The position numbers and the translations under genes were made by a program. The notes beneath the pieces were generated by a model, which ran no database searches, was not told the origin of the DNA, and saw nothing but the letters and a program-made list of their open reading frames with translations. A stretch of 64,000 bases of DNA from Macquaria australasica (Eukaryota; Chordata; Actinopteri; Centrarchiformes; Percichthyidae): positions 1,145,075 to 1,209,074 of the forward strand of contig SEMN01000122.1 of the NCBI GenBank assembly GCA_005408345.1, read 5' to 3'. This document shows, piece by piece, positions 12,561 through 24,711 of the stretch (the first letter of the stretch is position 1; the number at the start of each line of letters is the position of its first letter).

Positions 12561-13629
12561 GCCAGATTTATGCTCTCGTGTCCCCTCTCAAGCCCTGACC
12601 CCCCTGTGCAGGTGCTCGGCCACACATCTGTCACCATCGACACCACTCATTCAGAGAAGGGCCAGCCACCTACACCCGGCTTTCCTTACAAAAGAACAAT
12701 GATACACTTCTTATCTGTTGGCGTTGATGGCATTGAAAGTCTAAGTAGATCTAAATTATGACAGTGTTGTGTAAATAAGCATATATTTAACACCACAAAG
12801 CCAAAAAGATCATGTTTTCCTCTTAATACATACATTGTGTTACATTTGTAGCTGATCGCTAACATTTAACATAGGATTAGAGTGAAAAATAAACAGTAGT
12901 TGGCCTAGTAGCTATATTCAGTAGGAAAAACAGGATGTTAAAACACACAGTAAGCTGCTAAAGTCACTATCACTTTTTGATTTGATCAGTGAATATACTT
13001 TTCTACACATTATCCATTGAGCCATGAATATTATACTATATTACATTATATTATTAAAAAATCATGTGATGTTGGCTTGAGTAATATTTGGCAAGTCTAC
13101 TCTACATTACAAGTGTGCTTATGGTATCTTTTTGGTTTAGGGGTACGCCTAAATTAATTTAAACCAGGTTGTCGGAAATTAAGCCAGCTGTCGCGTTAAA
13201 GTCAGGAGTGTGCTGCTTTTAAGAGTCCCCTTGACTAATTTTGTTACTGGTAGGCCTACCTGTAATCTAATTACTAATCTAATAAAGTCTATAACGTGGA
13301 CTCTTACATTCACAGGATACAGCTTTATAACCGAGGTGTTGAGGTGTGCACCATACAAACACGGCTGAATCAACAAAATACATTCTCAAAATGTAAAATC
13401 TTTGACATCCCTCTCAAATAACATTCATTACCATAGGTGTCCCCAAACCTGGCAACCCAAATGTTAACGAGTCACGCGTGGACGATTCTTCTTCCGGGGT
13501 CTACCGGGGGTTTACGAGCGGCGGTTTGTTTGAAGTCTGATTAAAGTCCAGCTCAAAGTTAATTTAATATTAATAACTTCTGATCTTAGTGTTCTGATCT
13601 TATGGATATCAATCAACATGTGCACATTA

Positions 13630-13737
<108 letters not shown>

Positions 13738-14509
13738 ACAGAGCATCACTGAGCTATGTTTTAAGATAAGGATGTAAATATTTTAACTTTTACATTACAT
13801 CTTAGATATTGGTGACAGAATAGGAAGGTGATGTATTACATCAAATTGTTGGCCTGTAAAGTTTTTTTTTTTTTTTTAAACAGTGAATAAAAATGAAATA
13901 AAAAAGAAGAAATTGGCTTACCTCTGCCTACCCTGAACTAACTTAAATTAATATTAAGTTAGAAATATTAATACTAGAAATATGTGCATAGATCAATTTT
14001 AAGGGGTTATTTTAACTCGTGACTTTTCCACCCAAAACACATCACCTAAATAAATGATTTACAATCTTGAAAATGACAAAACCTAAAGTGTACAGCTTTC
14101 TAGATTTTTTTTTTTTCAATTAACAAAGCCAATGGTGAATGGTGGTGAAAATAGACACAATTCCTGCTCCATATTCACTGGTATTGTTGATTTTTAATTA
14201 TAATGTCTTGATTCTTCAGATTTAAGGGGCATTGCACCACACAATTGTACCATGTCATGCTAAAAAGAAAACAGTCTCAACTTCTGACCCCAAAGAGAAT
14301 CAAAGAGATCCCAGAGGGAGATCCTGAATCACATGATCCCACTGTGATGCAGTGAGACACAAAGGACTATACAATACAAGTTTCATGTAGTTTTTTCAAG
14401 CCAAAAATCAGCTGGATTCTGAAGCTGCCATTAGGTGGCATCGTTGACCAATGTACATTATCTTCAGTTCGAGGTGCAGCCTGGAGATGGAGTAATGTAA
14501 TAGAAACTG

Positions 14510-14870
14510 ACAGAGGTGCAAAGTGATGTACATTTGTTGAAGTACTGTGCTTGAGTACAATTTTGAGGTACTTTTACTTGAGTATTTCCCGTAACTTGAG
14601 TTACACTGAAATGAGGGATATGTATTTTTTACACCACTATTCCATAGCTGCAGTTACTGCATCTTTTCCAGATAAAGATTTTACATATAAGCTCATGAAA
14701 TATAATACATCACTTGAGGTTAAAATTACCATAACAATAGAAAATAGCAGACCAGCTTTAACATTAAAAATCTGCTGCTTGCTTATGGTTTACCTTATTA
14801 AGAATTTAACACTTAATGGGCTCTGTACTTTTACTTTTGACATTTATATTTATTTTGATTCAATTTAATT
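14510..14870. repeat. Teleost interspersed repeat ('tactcaagtac' type), copy 1
   Basis: The block contains gtactgtgcttgagtaca, gaggtacttttacttgag and related words. It is matched in the opposite orientation by 25,010-25,200, which ends with the familiar ttacattccaccactg. This is a very common fish repeat whose class I cannot name. Confidence 0.55.
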
Positions 14871-15517
14871 TTTGCTATCTAATTATTAGTCATATAAGCA
14901 GCAAGTAGCAAGTCAGCAATGTATTCTACAATCATAATCACATCAGATATGAATTTAATATTAATTGCACATCAAGGCATTAGACACATTTTTGCCTAAA
15001 GTACTGCACCATAAATTACGGTATACATCACATTTAACTCAGTAAATACAGATTTTTTGAGAACTATAAGGCAGAGGCAAAGCAGGGTATGCAGTCATTG
15101 TGATATACTCTGGCTGAAAATAAAGCCTGTGGTGGGAAAAATGAATTAAAGATGTCAGAGAGAGATCATATGATCCTAAGACTATACAACGAGAAACAAG
15201 GACAATACATATTTGGAGATTGTACAAGTATGAATAAAAGAATAAAAGCTGTAGCTATTCAACAACTAGTATGAGCATATAGCTTTGCCAAGAAGTTAGA
15301 GATCCCAGACCAAGGTCCAATAGCAATCATAAAATGTGATATGTTGAATAACAGGTTTTAGCAACATCAGTTGGCCTTTAGAGCCACCACGAGGTGGCAT
15401 CATTGACTAACGTATCTGGTACTGTTCATTTCAGGAGTTGGGATAGTATAGTGTAAAAATTGCATACACGTATAATAAATGTGTTAAAAGAGTAATCACA
15501 GCTGTATGAATTGCACA

Positions 15518-18500
15518 TCACTGTGCAGGCAGGTACACTTTTATCTTGTCCAACAGTGCAGTGGGATCTTGTAGGACAGCTGGAAGGTTGTTCCTGTTAA
15601 CGTAGGCAGCCAAGCCCACAGCAGCAGCTGACAGAATCAGAGGCCACACAAACGATCTCTTGGGTTTGGGCTCATCACAGGGCCTGGTCTGCAATGGTTG
15701 AGCCACTCTCTCCCACTGACTGAGGAGAGCCTGACGGGCTCCAGCCCACTTTCCTGGCCCTCTGAGACGAAACTGGTAAGGCGTGCAGGGACCGAACATC
15801 ACATTCAGTCCCAGCCTGGGATCAGTCAGCAGCAGCCTCAGGAAGTTGGGTCTAACCCCCACCAGCTCTGCTATCTCATCCATGTAGCTGACATAGTCGA
15901 CTTGGATGGTGTGTCTCTGACTGGTGACATACCTGAAAAAGAGACTCGAGCTGAACATGTTGTGGACAAGATTTGGTGCCTTTCAGATCCAACATTTGCA
16001 AGTAATCACATAGCTGAGTAAATCCACTGCAGTACCTTTTAGCCATTGTCTCCTGCTTGCACTGGATATCTTTTAGCATAGAAGCCACTGAGGGAAGCTT
16101 GATGCAGCCTGTTTGAAAGGAGACATTGTGACAGTGGTTCTCTTAAACACAAAATACTTCTGTTAAAGGACAGTGATGAAAGTTTTATTTTTTATTTTTT
16201 TACAGAACCTGTATTACCTTTAAAGACCCGTGTGGCCCATCTGGCCTGCATCTCAGAGATGGGCATAATGGCTCCCAGTGGCTGCACTAGACCAATGATG
16301 GCCAGCGTGGGGCGGTCCAACTCGGGTGGAAACACATACTTGTACAGAGATGCTTTGTTCCCAGACACTGAGACCACATGTGAGGCCAGGAACGGAAAGG
16401 AAAACGTGTAACCTGTGGCAAACACCTGCAAGACAGGGGACTCGCCTCAGTCACACACTACTGGACAGAAGAATAAACAGACTGTTAGTGTGGGTGGGTG
16501 AGTGTGTATACACAAATAACCTACCACCAGCTCAACATCTTCCACTACACTCCCATCATCAAACTCCACACTGGACCCCTGAAATCTGCGGATGTTGGGT
16601 TTCACCTGAACTGTTCCAGATAGGATGCGGTTGGGGAGCTCATCATTCACTGTGGGATGTTGGCTGAACAACCTGAGATTTATATGCACACTGGTTAGTT
16701 ATGCTACTACAATTCTATGAATACTGCAAGCATTTGAATTAAAACAAGACAAAAAGTCGAAGGCACAACTAGTGACATGAGGCACATAATGAACACACTG
16801 ATAATTTTGCTATACAGATATACAAATAGTGAGGCTATGAAGCTTGTCCTAAAAGGTAGGAGGAAATGCCATAAGGTAATTAAAATTAGTAAAGGTCTAC
16901 TACCCTTAGGAGCACAAATGTCAACTGCTGACTGTGTTGGTAGGTGGGTCAAATCAGTTGGACAAACTACAAGAACTACCTTCCTGTTGTTTTAAGAACA
17001 CTGGCATGCACCTGTCCCCTTCACCTCACACAGTCTCTTTGCCTCACCTCTCTCCCTCCGCACCTCCTCTTCAACCTCACAGTTTGAAAACCTCTAGTAC
17101 AAAAGAAATACCTGTCCTGATGGTGACCCTAGGAAATGTCAAGGGGGTAGCATAGCTGTTCAGATCCATTATCTGGGGACCATGAATATCTACAGCAAAT
17201 TTCACAGCTATTCTGGCAAACATTTGTCAAGTTGCCTTCGTCTGGTCTAAAGCGTTGGGAGAACAGAGTCAAAGAGTCATTTGCAGGGCAAAAACATGCT
17301 CTAGTTCAAAAGCTGTTTGGTCAAGTAATGCTATAGCTGCAATAGATAGAATTGTAAAAAAGAAAAAAAGGAAAAAAACGGATGCAAATACAGTACCTGT
17401 GCTTTGGCTTAAGATTGTACAGCGTGTGGTCAAATCTTTGGTTGAGTCGGCTCTCTGCCAGACTACAGAAAACACCCAAGGGAAGGATAATCCTCAGGGA
17501 ATTCAACACCCTGTTAAAAAACAAATCAAGGGGGATCCCATTGTTCCCAACTCGGTTCAGAATCCAGGCTCCCCTTCGAGTGCTCAGGTACAGCTGGGAA
17601 GAGAAGACATGGCCGTCAGTCATTATGCTTGGCAAGATTTTAGTATCTGAAATATTAGTATGTAAATGTGGCATTAATAAGGTGGACTCAAAATAAGGGG
17701 TTTCATCTGTAAAACACATTTAGTTTCGCTTTTTTGTCACTTAACTCTGTATTACATTATACAGTTTATGGTCTACCCAGCCCTGTGGTCACAACTGCAT
17801 TGTGTTTTAACACCAGTCAATCAGATACGTGTTGGACAAGTCACCATTTTATCTAATCGACATTTGGAAGTGAAAACAAAGGTGACCAATAAAGTTACAA
17901 TATCTTGCAGAACTATGTCCTGGTTCAACATGGATTTACTGCTTTAACTGTAGTTGTATGCGCATGCAGAACAATAAATAAATTATATAAGATGGGTGTG
18001 TTCATCTTCAACTTAACTTCCAAATTAATTGGTTTATGCCTGAACTGTGGATTTGTTTTACCGATTGTTTGACTGACTGCTCGTGCTATTTAATTTTCTG
18101 GATTCTACTGTCAAGCTGTGTCAATATTGAATGATGCCACATCCCTAGCTCTAAGCCATGAAGTTGGAGAGTGAAATGCTATATGGACTGACAGGAATAA
18201 GCCAACACTATGAAAATAAAACCTGCTTGGTGGCTCTGCTCAGTTCCACTGCTATGTCTCCTCCAGAGTTTCCTATTCCAACCACTACAGCCTTTTTATT
18301 CCTCCACTCCTCAGGAGTCTTGTAGTCTCTGCTGTGGAAGTACTTTCCTCCAAAAGTGTCAATGCCTGAAAAAAATAAAATAAAGCAAAGACTTGTGACT
18401 GCTGGACAAAGTGGCTCTCTGCTTTTGCTGCAAGAAGACTTTGATCTGTAATTTAAGGCAAGGTTGAAGACATTCTCTTTGATTGCTGCTGCTTTCTGTT

Positions 18501-19362
18501 GATACATTATGTAACCACACTGTACAGGGTTGCCATTACAGGCTCGTTCATACTGTGTCAAAGGTTGATCCTGGATATTTATAGCCTGTCTGTGGTACCT
18601 GGGAAGTCATGTAGCGGCATGTTGGGGTGGCAGTGATGTCCAATACAGATCATCACAGCATCAAAAATGTGTCTCTCCTTTTTGCCATCCTTGTTCTCTG
18701 TCTCAACGTCCCACTGGCCTGAGTGAGAAAAATATGATCTCTGCTTCACCTGCAAGACTTTGGTCTGAACACCAGAAAGGCAGAAACACTTAAACTAGGT
18801 GTTAATACAGTTGCATCTACTGACTATACATTTAACCACCTGTTGTGTTGAACTAAGCAACATTTTGCATTTGAAATGAAGGTGAGAATGCTGCATCATT
18901 TCAGGTATAGATAAATGTAACTCTAGGCAGGAAGTTAGCGAAGCATCCTCACATTGAAGCGTATGTGCTTGGTCAGCTGGAAGTGATCAGCATACATCCG
19001 AAAGTAGTCCATGATGAGGGAGTTGTGCATGTAGTTGGGGAAGTGTGCAGGGATGGGAAAATCACTGAAACACATCATCTCCTTGGAGGTGTTGATGATG
19101 ACAGAGTGGTAGATGCTGGCTCTGTCTGGCTCTGGATTCTCCTGCAACAACAAGTGAGAATATATTCATCCTCACTTTCTAGATATAATCTGAATAAAAC
19201 AAAGTCCAACCTGCGCACAGCGTGACCCACCTTAAACCTCCACAGGCCACCAATGTCATGGCTGCTTTCGAAGCAGACAGGCTCCAGTCCCTCATCCAGA
19301 CAGCACTTGATACAGGCCAGACCTGAACTTCCTCCTCCAACCACTGCCACACGACGAGTCAT
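15518..19362 (-). CDS. fmo5-like: Flavin-containing monooxygenase, FMO5-like, copy nearest prrc2c
   Basis: FMOs use FAD, NADPH and O2 to oxygenate N- and S-containing compounds at the ER membrane. Nine coding exons, all GT-AG: 19362-19231, 19141-18953, 18764-18599, 18365-18223, 17593-17397, 16672-16525, 16425-16218, 16108-16036 and 15932-15518; 1671 nt, 556 residues, close to the usual 530-560. The FAD motif GGGSSG is at residues 9-14, the FMO fingerprint FGGKYFHSRDY at 167-177, the NADPH motif GIGNSG at 192-197 and FATGY at 327-331. The C-terminus has a hydrophobic anchor (FVWPLILSAAAVGLAAYV). An acceptor nine bases before the ATG fixes the start. A 99-nt intron after residue 325 splits the 356-nt segment that mammalian FMO genes carry in one exon. 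No stop or frame break is seen, so it should be active. Which numbered FMO is closest cannot be settled by eye. Confidence 0.93.
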
Positions 19363-19919
19363 ACTTCAGCTCTGTGAAGGATGCACCAGATTAGTCTTAA
19401 AATGTATCCACGGAGCTGCACACAACAGGAAATTGACCAAGAGTTTTCCCTTTTTCCCAATTTAGTATGCTGATTTTATCCGCAAATAAGAAGATGCATG
19501 CAGTAAAAACAGGAGATCATGAGGGATATCGGATTATTTTTTTATGTTATGTACAGTTAGTATGTACAGTATTCTAATGTTTTAACTGGTGGTTTGGACA
19601 TGCTCTGAATGTTGGATCTGTGCCACACACATAGCGATTTCCCATTATCAAAGTTCAACACGAGCTGATGGCTATAAATCGCATTTTGATGGAGATTTTA
19701 ATTACTAAACAATGCGCTAATCCAACATAACCTGCTATCGCAACTAGACTACAGTTTTGTTGTTTAGTGTTACTCTGCACGGGCGTTGACGACGACACTC
19801 AGAGTACATTAGTCATCTGTTAAACTGGGCCGCATTTTTTTGTACAGGACTCAACACAGATGCACTCAAAAGTTACGATCGACTGTCCAAGTTTCAGCTC
19901 GTAGCCTGCATTTTCTTAC

Positions 19920-19970
19920 CTTCTGAGATGTGAAGAAGTTAACGACTTCTTCGTGCTGCATGTAACACAG
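19920..19970 (-). other. Probable 5' noncoding exon of the 15.5-19.4 kb FMO gene
   Basis: On the minus strand a strong donor (CAGAAG then GTAAGA) lies at 19,920/19,919, about 550 bases upstream of the acceptor at 19,372 that precedes the ATG. A noncoding first exon in this position is normal for the family. The 5' end is a guess. Confidence 0.45.
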
Positions 19971-19989
19971 CGGTGGGCGGAGTGAAATT

Positions 19990-21312
19990 GAGGGAGATTG
20001 TGCACATTTATCAGTATCTTGAACTGAACCTTGAATCGAAGCAGCGTCACTTATTTAACAAGTGGAAAAGCAAACAGACAGCGCCTCTGCTCGAAAACAA
20101 CATGGTGCACGCTACATTTAACAGCCAGGGCTCGATATCATGATGGATCAGAGTAGCCTGTTATCTTTAAATACACCTAATGGAAGCCAAAGAACCCGCT
20201 GTCAGCCAACCACTGTCTATCTAATTAATCAATCAGTCTTTATTTTGGACCATTATCATTAATTCTCACTTTCTATTGAGTCATCAAGTCTTCTTAATAT
20301 TAATAAGTCAGGGGTTTCCTATTTTCTAATAAGCTATCATGATGAATTAAAATGCTAAATAAAAAGAGGAAGTGATGATAGAGGTGGACATAATCCAATT
20401 TAAAAGATTTTTCAGAATTTAGCAACCTAAAAGTTATCTTTATTAATGGATTACCGATTTAGATCAATTTAAATACATTATTTATGAGCTGTTAATAAAG
20501 CCACAAGTGTAGCCTACAAGGTGTGGACAGTTACAACAAATCAGCAGGATATCTGCAAATATCTGCTTTGTGCTTGTGTCTTAATCTGCTGCATTTAAAA
20601 TATCAACTCCTTCAGTTCTGCAGACCACATGAAAAGTCAACGGATCTGTGAAACTGATGCGAAAGTCTCTAAAAAGGTGCAGTGCATTACCGATTGAAAT
20701 AACAAGTATGATTAAGTTAACTACAGTAGTGTGGACAGCCTCAACTTGCTACTTCAGTCAATACAAGGATCAATGGTGCCTTTGTGCAGAGGACATCCCT
20801 CATCCTCATAACAGAGAACATCTTAGACAGCCAATCATATTACATGACTGCAAGCTGCTTCTGTCAAACATTAACAAATTCGCAGTAACAGTATGAAATG
20901 ACTATTTCCTCGATTCAACAAATAGCAACAATTCACAACTTACTTATTGTATGTCTTTAAAATGATGCAGAGTATAGATTCCTTGTGTTATTTTGCATTT
21001 TATTTTTAAAATATATTGAATCACTGTAGAGAATCAGATTTTCCAACAGTAAATCCTACACTCACTCTGTGCAAGACAAAATGATAATGTTAATTATAAT
21101 TCACTGCAACAATTTACAGTTTGTTTTATTTCTAACATAAAGGTTGTATTTTTACTCAAAAAACCCATGCATTAGATATTTTGATCACCTAAGTGATGAA
21201 GGAACAATGGTTTGAAGTTCCTTTTCATGATTTGCATCAGGCTATTTATTGACAGCAATGCTAAAGCACATGGTGACTTTGTTAATTTTGTTTCAAGTTT
21301 GTGGAAGACCTT
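19990..21312. other. Intergenic, nothing recognised
   Basis: AT-rich sequence between the promoter side of the first FMO gene and the stop codon of the FMO relic. Open frames are short and unlike known proteins, and no clear repeat was recognised. Confidence 0.55.
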
Positions 21313-22506
21313 TTAGCATGACAAAGCGAAGAAATAGGAGAGAGGGGGTTTATTGTAGCAGAAGCAGCACAACAGGGCAGCACCTGAGAAAATCACTATG
21401 ATGCCCAGTCTAGAAGAAGATCTGGTCTCTGGTTCTGGTACCACTCTGGTCCTGAAAGGCTGAAGCACCCGCTCCCACTGAGTGAGAATGGCCTGACGGG
21501 CTCCAGCCCACTGGCCCGGTCCAGTCAGGCGGTACTGATAAGGAGTGCAGGGACCCAGCAAAGCCTGCAGAGCCAGTTTGGGGTCCTTCAGCAAGAGCCA
21601 CAGTATGTTTGGTCGAACCCCCAGCTGCTCTGCCAGAGAGTCCAGGTAAGGGATGTAGTCCACCTGGAGGGGGTTACGCTCTGAGCAGGCAAACCTAACA
21701 GAGGGAAACAAATAAAAAAGTAATACTATTATCAGATACTGATATCAGCAACACATGTACTAATTACTTTTTTTGATCCCAAGATTTTGGAAATGCCCCA
21801 TTGTTTTAGACTGTGGGGCAAAGTTGCCCCCGAAACATTTTTTAATTTCCTACACTGACAGCAGTACCAAAAAACCTTAGACTGACTCTCTGCTTGCTTT
21901 CTGTTTAAGCAACTTATGCTCAGCGTCTTGTAGGAAAGTCTATTATTGATATTGTGTCTGTATTACCAGTTAAAAACCCAAGTACATTTGTAGCCTGCCT
22001 CAGTACTGCTACAAGTTCATGTTCTCATTTAAATAACAATAAATGATAATTTAATAATTATATAACACACTGTATGCTTCTGTATAAGCAAACCAATCTA
22101 CCAAAGACAGTGGTACTCTGTACCCTCCGAAAAAAATATGGGTGAAACTCTCCTTTGAACGGTGAATGACAGCTCTGTTATTTTAGTCTAAATAATCTGA
22201 GACAACATGAGATCCATGGAGGTTTTATTTAATTTAATTTACATGCATATTTTTTACACGGTTTAACATAAACATACTCTAAGAATCAAATGAGTATGGT
22301 TGCAGTGCATGGTGAAGTGAAAATATGAGCATGTAATGTACAAGCATTTATATTATGAAAGCATTGACCCTCACCTTAAATCTCCATAAACCTCCAATGT
22401 CATGGCTGCTCTCAAAGCAGATGGGCTCCAGACCTTCATCCAAACAGGCCTTGATGCTGGTCAGACCAGAAATCCCTGCTCCGATCACTGCCACCTTCTG
22501 AACCAT
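21313..22506 (-). pseudogene. FMO relic retaining only first and last coding exons
   Basis: Two well-preserved FMO exons remain. The first (22506-22375, 132 nt, the family's exact size) begins MVQKVAVIGAGISG and ends GGLWRFK with a good donor. The last (21694-21313) has a good acceptor, the VDYIPYLD and GPCTPYQYRLTGPGQW blocks, a hydrophobic tail and a stop. The seven exons between, which would hold the FMO fingerprint, NADPH site and FATGY, are missing; only 680 bases separate the two. The first exon ends in phase 0 while the last needs phase 2, so direct splicing meets a stop after six codons. Both exons are otherwise open, so the loss looks recent compared with the age of the duplication. 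A collapsed assembly is an alternative. Confidence 0.85.
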
Positions 22507-23721
22507 GCTGGAGAGGAAGTGCCGCTGACAGCAGTGGGAACTGATCTGATATAGAGGCTGGAACTGGAGTAAGAAGAAAGGTGGAGGAGGAAATGTGTGT
22601 GTTGTTTTGTAGAGTGATGTGAAGCAGTTTCATGTTGAGTGAACATTTGCATATAAATGATGCCCTTTTAAGTTGCTTGAGTCCATCAAGGAAAATTATA
22701 TTAATTTGGGCATGAGACAGATGAGTACTAAACAAGATTAAAATTTCATCTTATTTTAGAGAGCAATGGCTCTATCCATACAATTTTTTCAGAATAAAAT
22801 GCAGAGTGTTAGTAGCGTTAAAAACAACCTTTTACACAGGTGCAACAAATACCAGCAATTGCTGCACTGCCTTGCATTAGTTGCTGGAACATCATTAATG
22901 TTGTAAGTCCAGACCTGCCAACCTTGAAGAAAGTCTTGAAATACCACCTTCTGCAGAAAAAAATGTCAGCTCATGTACATCTGTGCAGCCGTATTGCTTG
23001 GCAGCTTGGCTACATGTGAACATCTTTTGAAATATCGGTCCAGCATGGTCAGCTACAGATAATGGCAAATTGTGCTCAACGATGAAGTTTGTGAATAGTG
23101 TCTCTGCCCGGATTGGCTGCAAATCCTGTTCTCTGAAAAATGTCCTGTTGATCTTAGGGACTGACGCCGTTATGTTTTTCATTTTCTTATGTTCGTAATT
23201 CACAGCACTTGCCAAGACATAAACATTGCTCTGAAATGAATATTATTCCTTGATGCCTGATGTCAATATCAGTATTGCAGAGGTGGGGAGGTCTGGAGAT
23301 ACGGAGGCATGGTCATCTCTCCCGGTAACTTTTCTTTTCTTTTCTACCGGTGCTGCCACGATCTGCTCCTCTCATTACGATTACTGGTTTGGCTGCAATA
23401 ATTAATATTAAGAATACTATGAAAAGTCACGTTTAACCATCTGCGACAATATAACTAACTTTGCCAACTAAGATGAATGGTGATCAAGCAAGCTAGCTTT
23501 TAAATGACGTAACGTTAGGCTAATATTAACTTAACTCGCTTCACAACGTTTACCCCCCAACAACAACCCCCCAGTCCGTTTACCTTTCAAAGAACAGTCC
23601 TCGCTTGAGGAGCTGGAGTGAGGAGGGGGGCGAGAGGGATAAAGTCAAGAGTGTTGCTGTCGATTTACTGTCTCTTGAAATGACATTATGCATTTGTTAA
23701 TCAAATCAAGGCAACGGCAAC

Positions 23722-23736
23722 CATAGACATATATAC

Positions 23737-23767
<31 letters not shown>

Positions 23768-24497
23768 CATACACGTGTATCAGTGACGTGCGGTGAGGTT
23801 CATGACTGGTGAGGCACTGACTCCTCTGGAGTCGGATGTAAAAATATATGAACCCAAAATAGAAGCTTATATTTCAATTTTGACCTTAATTGAGACATTT
23901 AGTTGTTGTAAAAGCTTTTAATTATGCTTTAATCAATTCCACACTGTTCAACAATACGATAGCAAGAAAAACAAAAGAATATTTAATATAAGGTCAAATT
24001 CGATTCCCCATTGTGCCTGTGGGGCTCAGCACTGCCCCCTGTCAGTGCGGCACGGTACTTTCTGCCTCACCCTGTGCATTTTCACTGCGCATTTATGGCC
24101 CATCAGAAAGACTAAATATGTCACACACATTCATGAAATATATTAGACAGACTGTGGAGCGTCAGCATGTGTAGTACATGTGTAATCAAACATGTATAAT
24201 GGCGATAAAAAGAGAGACAGCAATGGGCATGCACCAGCTGCCTGCGTCAGTCAGTGTGTGTAGCACAGCGGTGTCAGGTGAGGCGCAGCTCATAGCTGCC
24301 TCACCTCGCCCTTCTCCCATGGATTTGAACAGGAAATGCGTACATTTAGCGATTTTGACCATAGAAATGTTGAAATCATACAGAAAACAAATGTATAGAA
24401 CAGTCAAGTGGACAAATTGATTTTCTCTTATCATGTTAGTATTTTGTGCCTCACCTGCCTCCCTTGACTTCACGTCACTGACGTGTATATGTCTATG
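23722..24497. mobile_element. Palindromic MITE nested in the hAT-like element
   Basis: The two ends are near-perfect inverse copies (CATAGACATATATACGTG on the left, mirrored by CACGTGTATATGTCTATG on the right). Both sides are flanked by the same eight bases, ACGGCAAC (23,714-23,721 and 24,498-24,505), a hAT-length target duplication. Apart from its own 700-bp insertion, it is a short palindrome with a TA-rich loop. Confidence 0.8.
23781..24480. mobile_element. hAT MITE, innermost of three nested elements
   Basis: A 700-bp element with terminal CAGTGACGTG at both ends in inverse orientation, flanked by the direct 8-bp duplication ACGTGTAT (23,773-23,780 and 24,481-24,488). These are hAT hallmarks. 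No transposase is seen, so it is non-autonomous. Confidence 0.88.
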
Positions 24498-24711
24498 ACG
24501 GCAACGAATCCAGCACTATTATTGTCCTTTTCGGCAGGCTAGATGCTCGTTGGCGTATTGCTGCTGCCTCTTGCTGTTAGACTTGAGTACTGCACAATTG
24601 GTCAAGGCGTCACCAGCTTTTTGCGTACTTTAGAGAGATAAATCGTACCAGCCTACTTTGATGTCAAAATGCGTACTTGCTACGCAAAATGCGTACAAGT
24701 TGGCAGGTCTG

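Larger units (their letters stand above)
22910..24711 (-). mobile_element. Outer hAT-like element with a transposase fragment
   Basis: The ends are inverted: CAGACCTGCCAACCTT on the left and the complement of AAGTTGGCAGGTCTG on the right. Inside, the minus-strand frame 23,215-22,895 encodes a 106-residue piece containing RAETLFTNFIVEHNLPLS and DHAGPIFQKMF, resembling the middle of hAT-type transposase-like proteins seen in many fish. I could not find matching 8-bp target duplications, so the boundaries are less certain than those of the two elements nested in it. The copy is dead. Confidence 0.6.

Noticed and set aside
15698..16021. 107-residue plus-strand frame
   Set aside because: Antisense of the last FMO coding exon.
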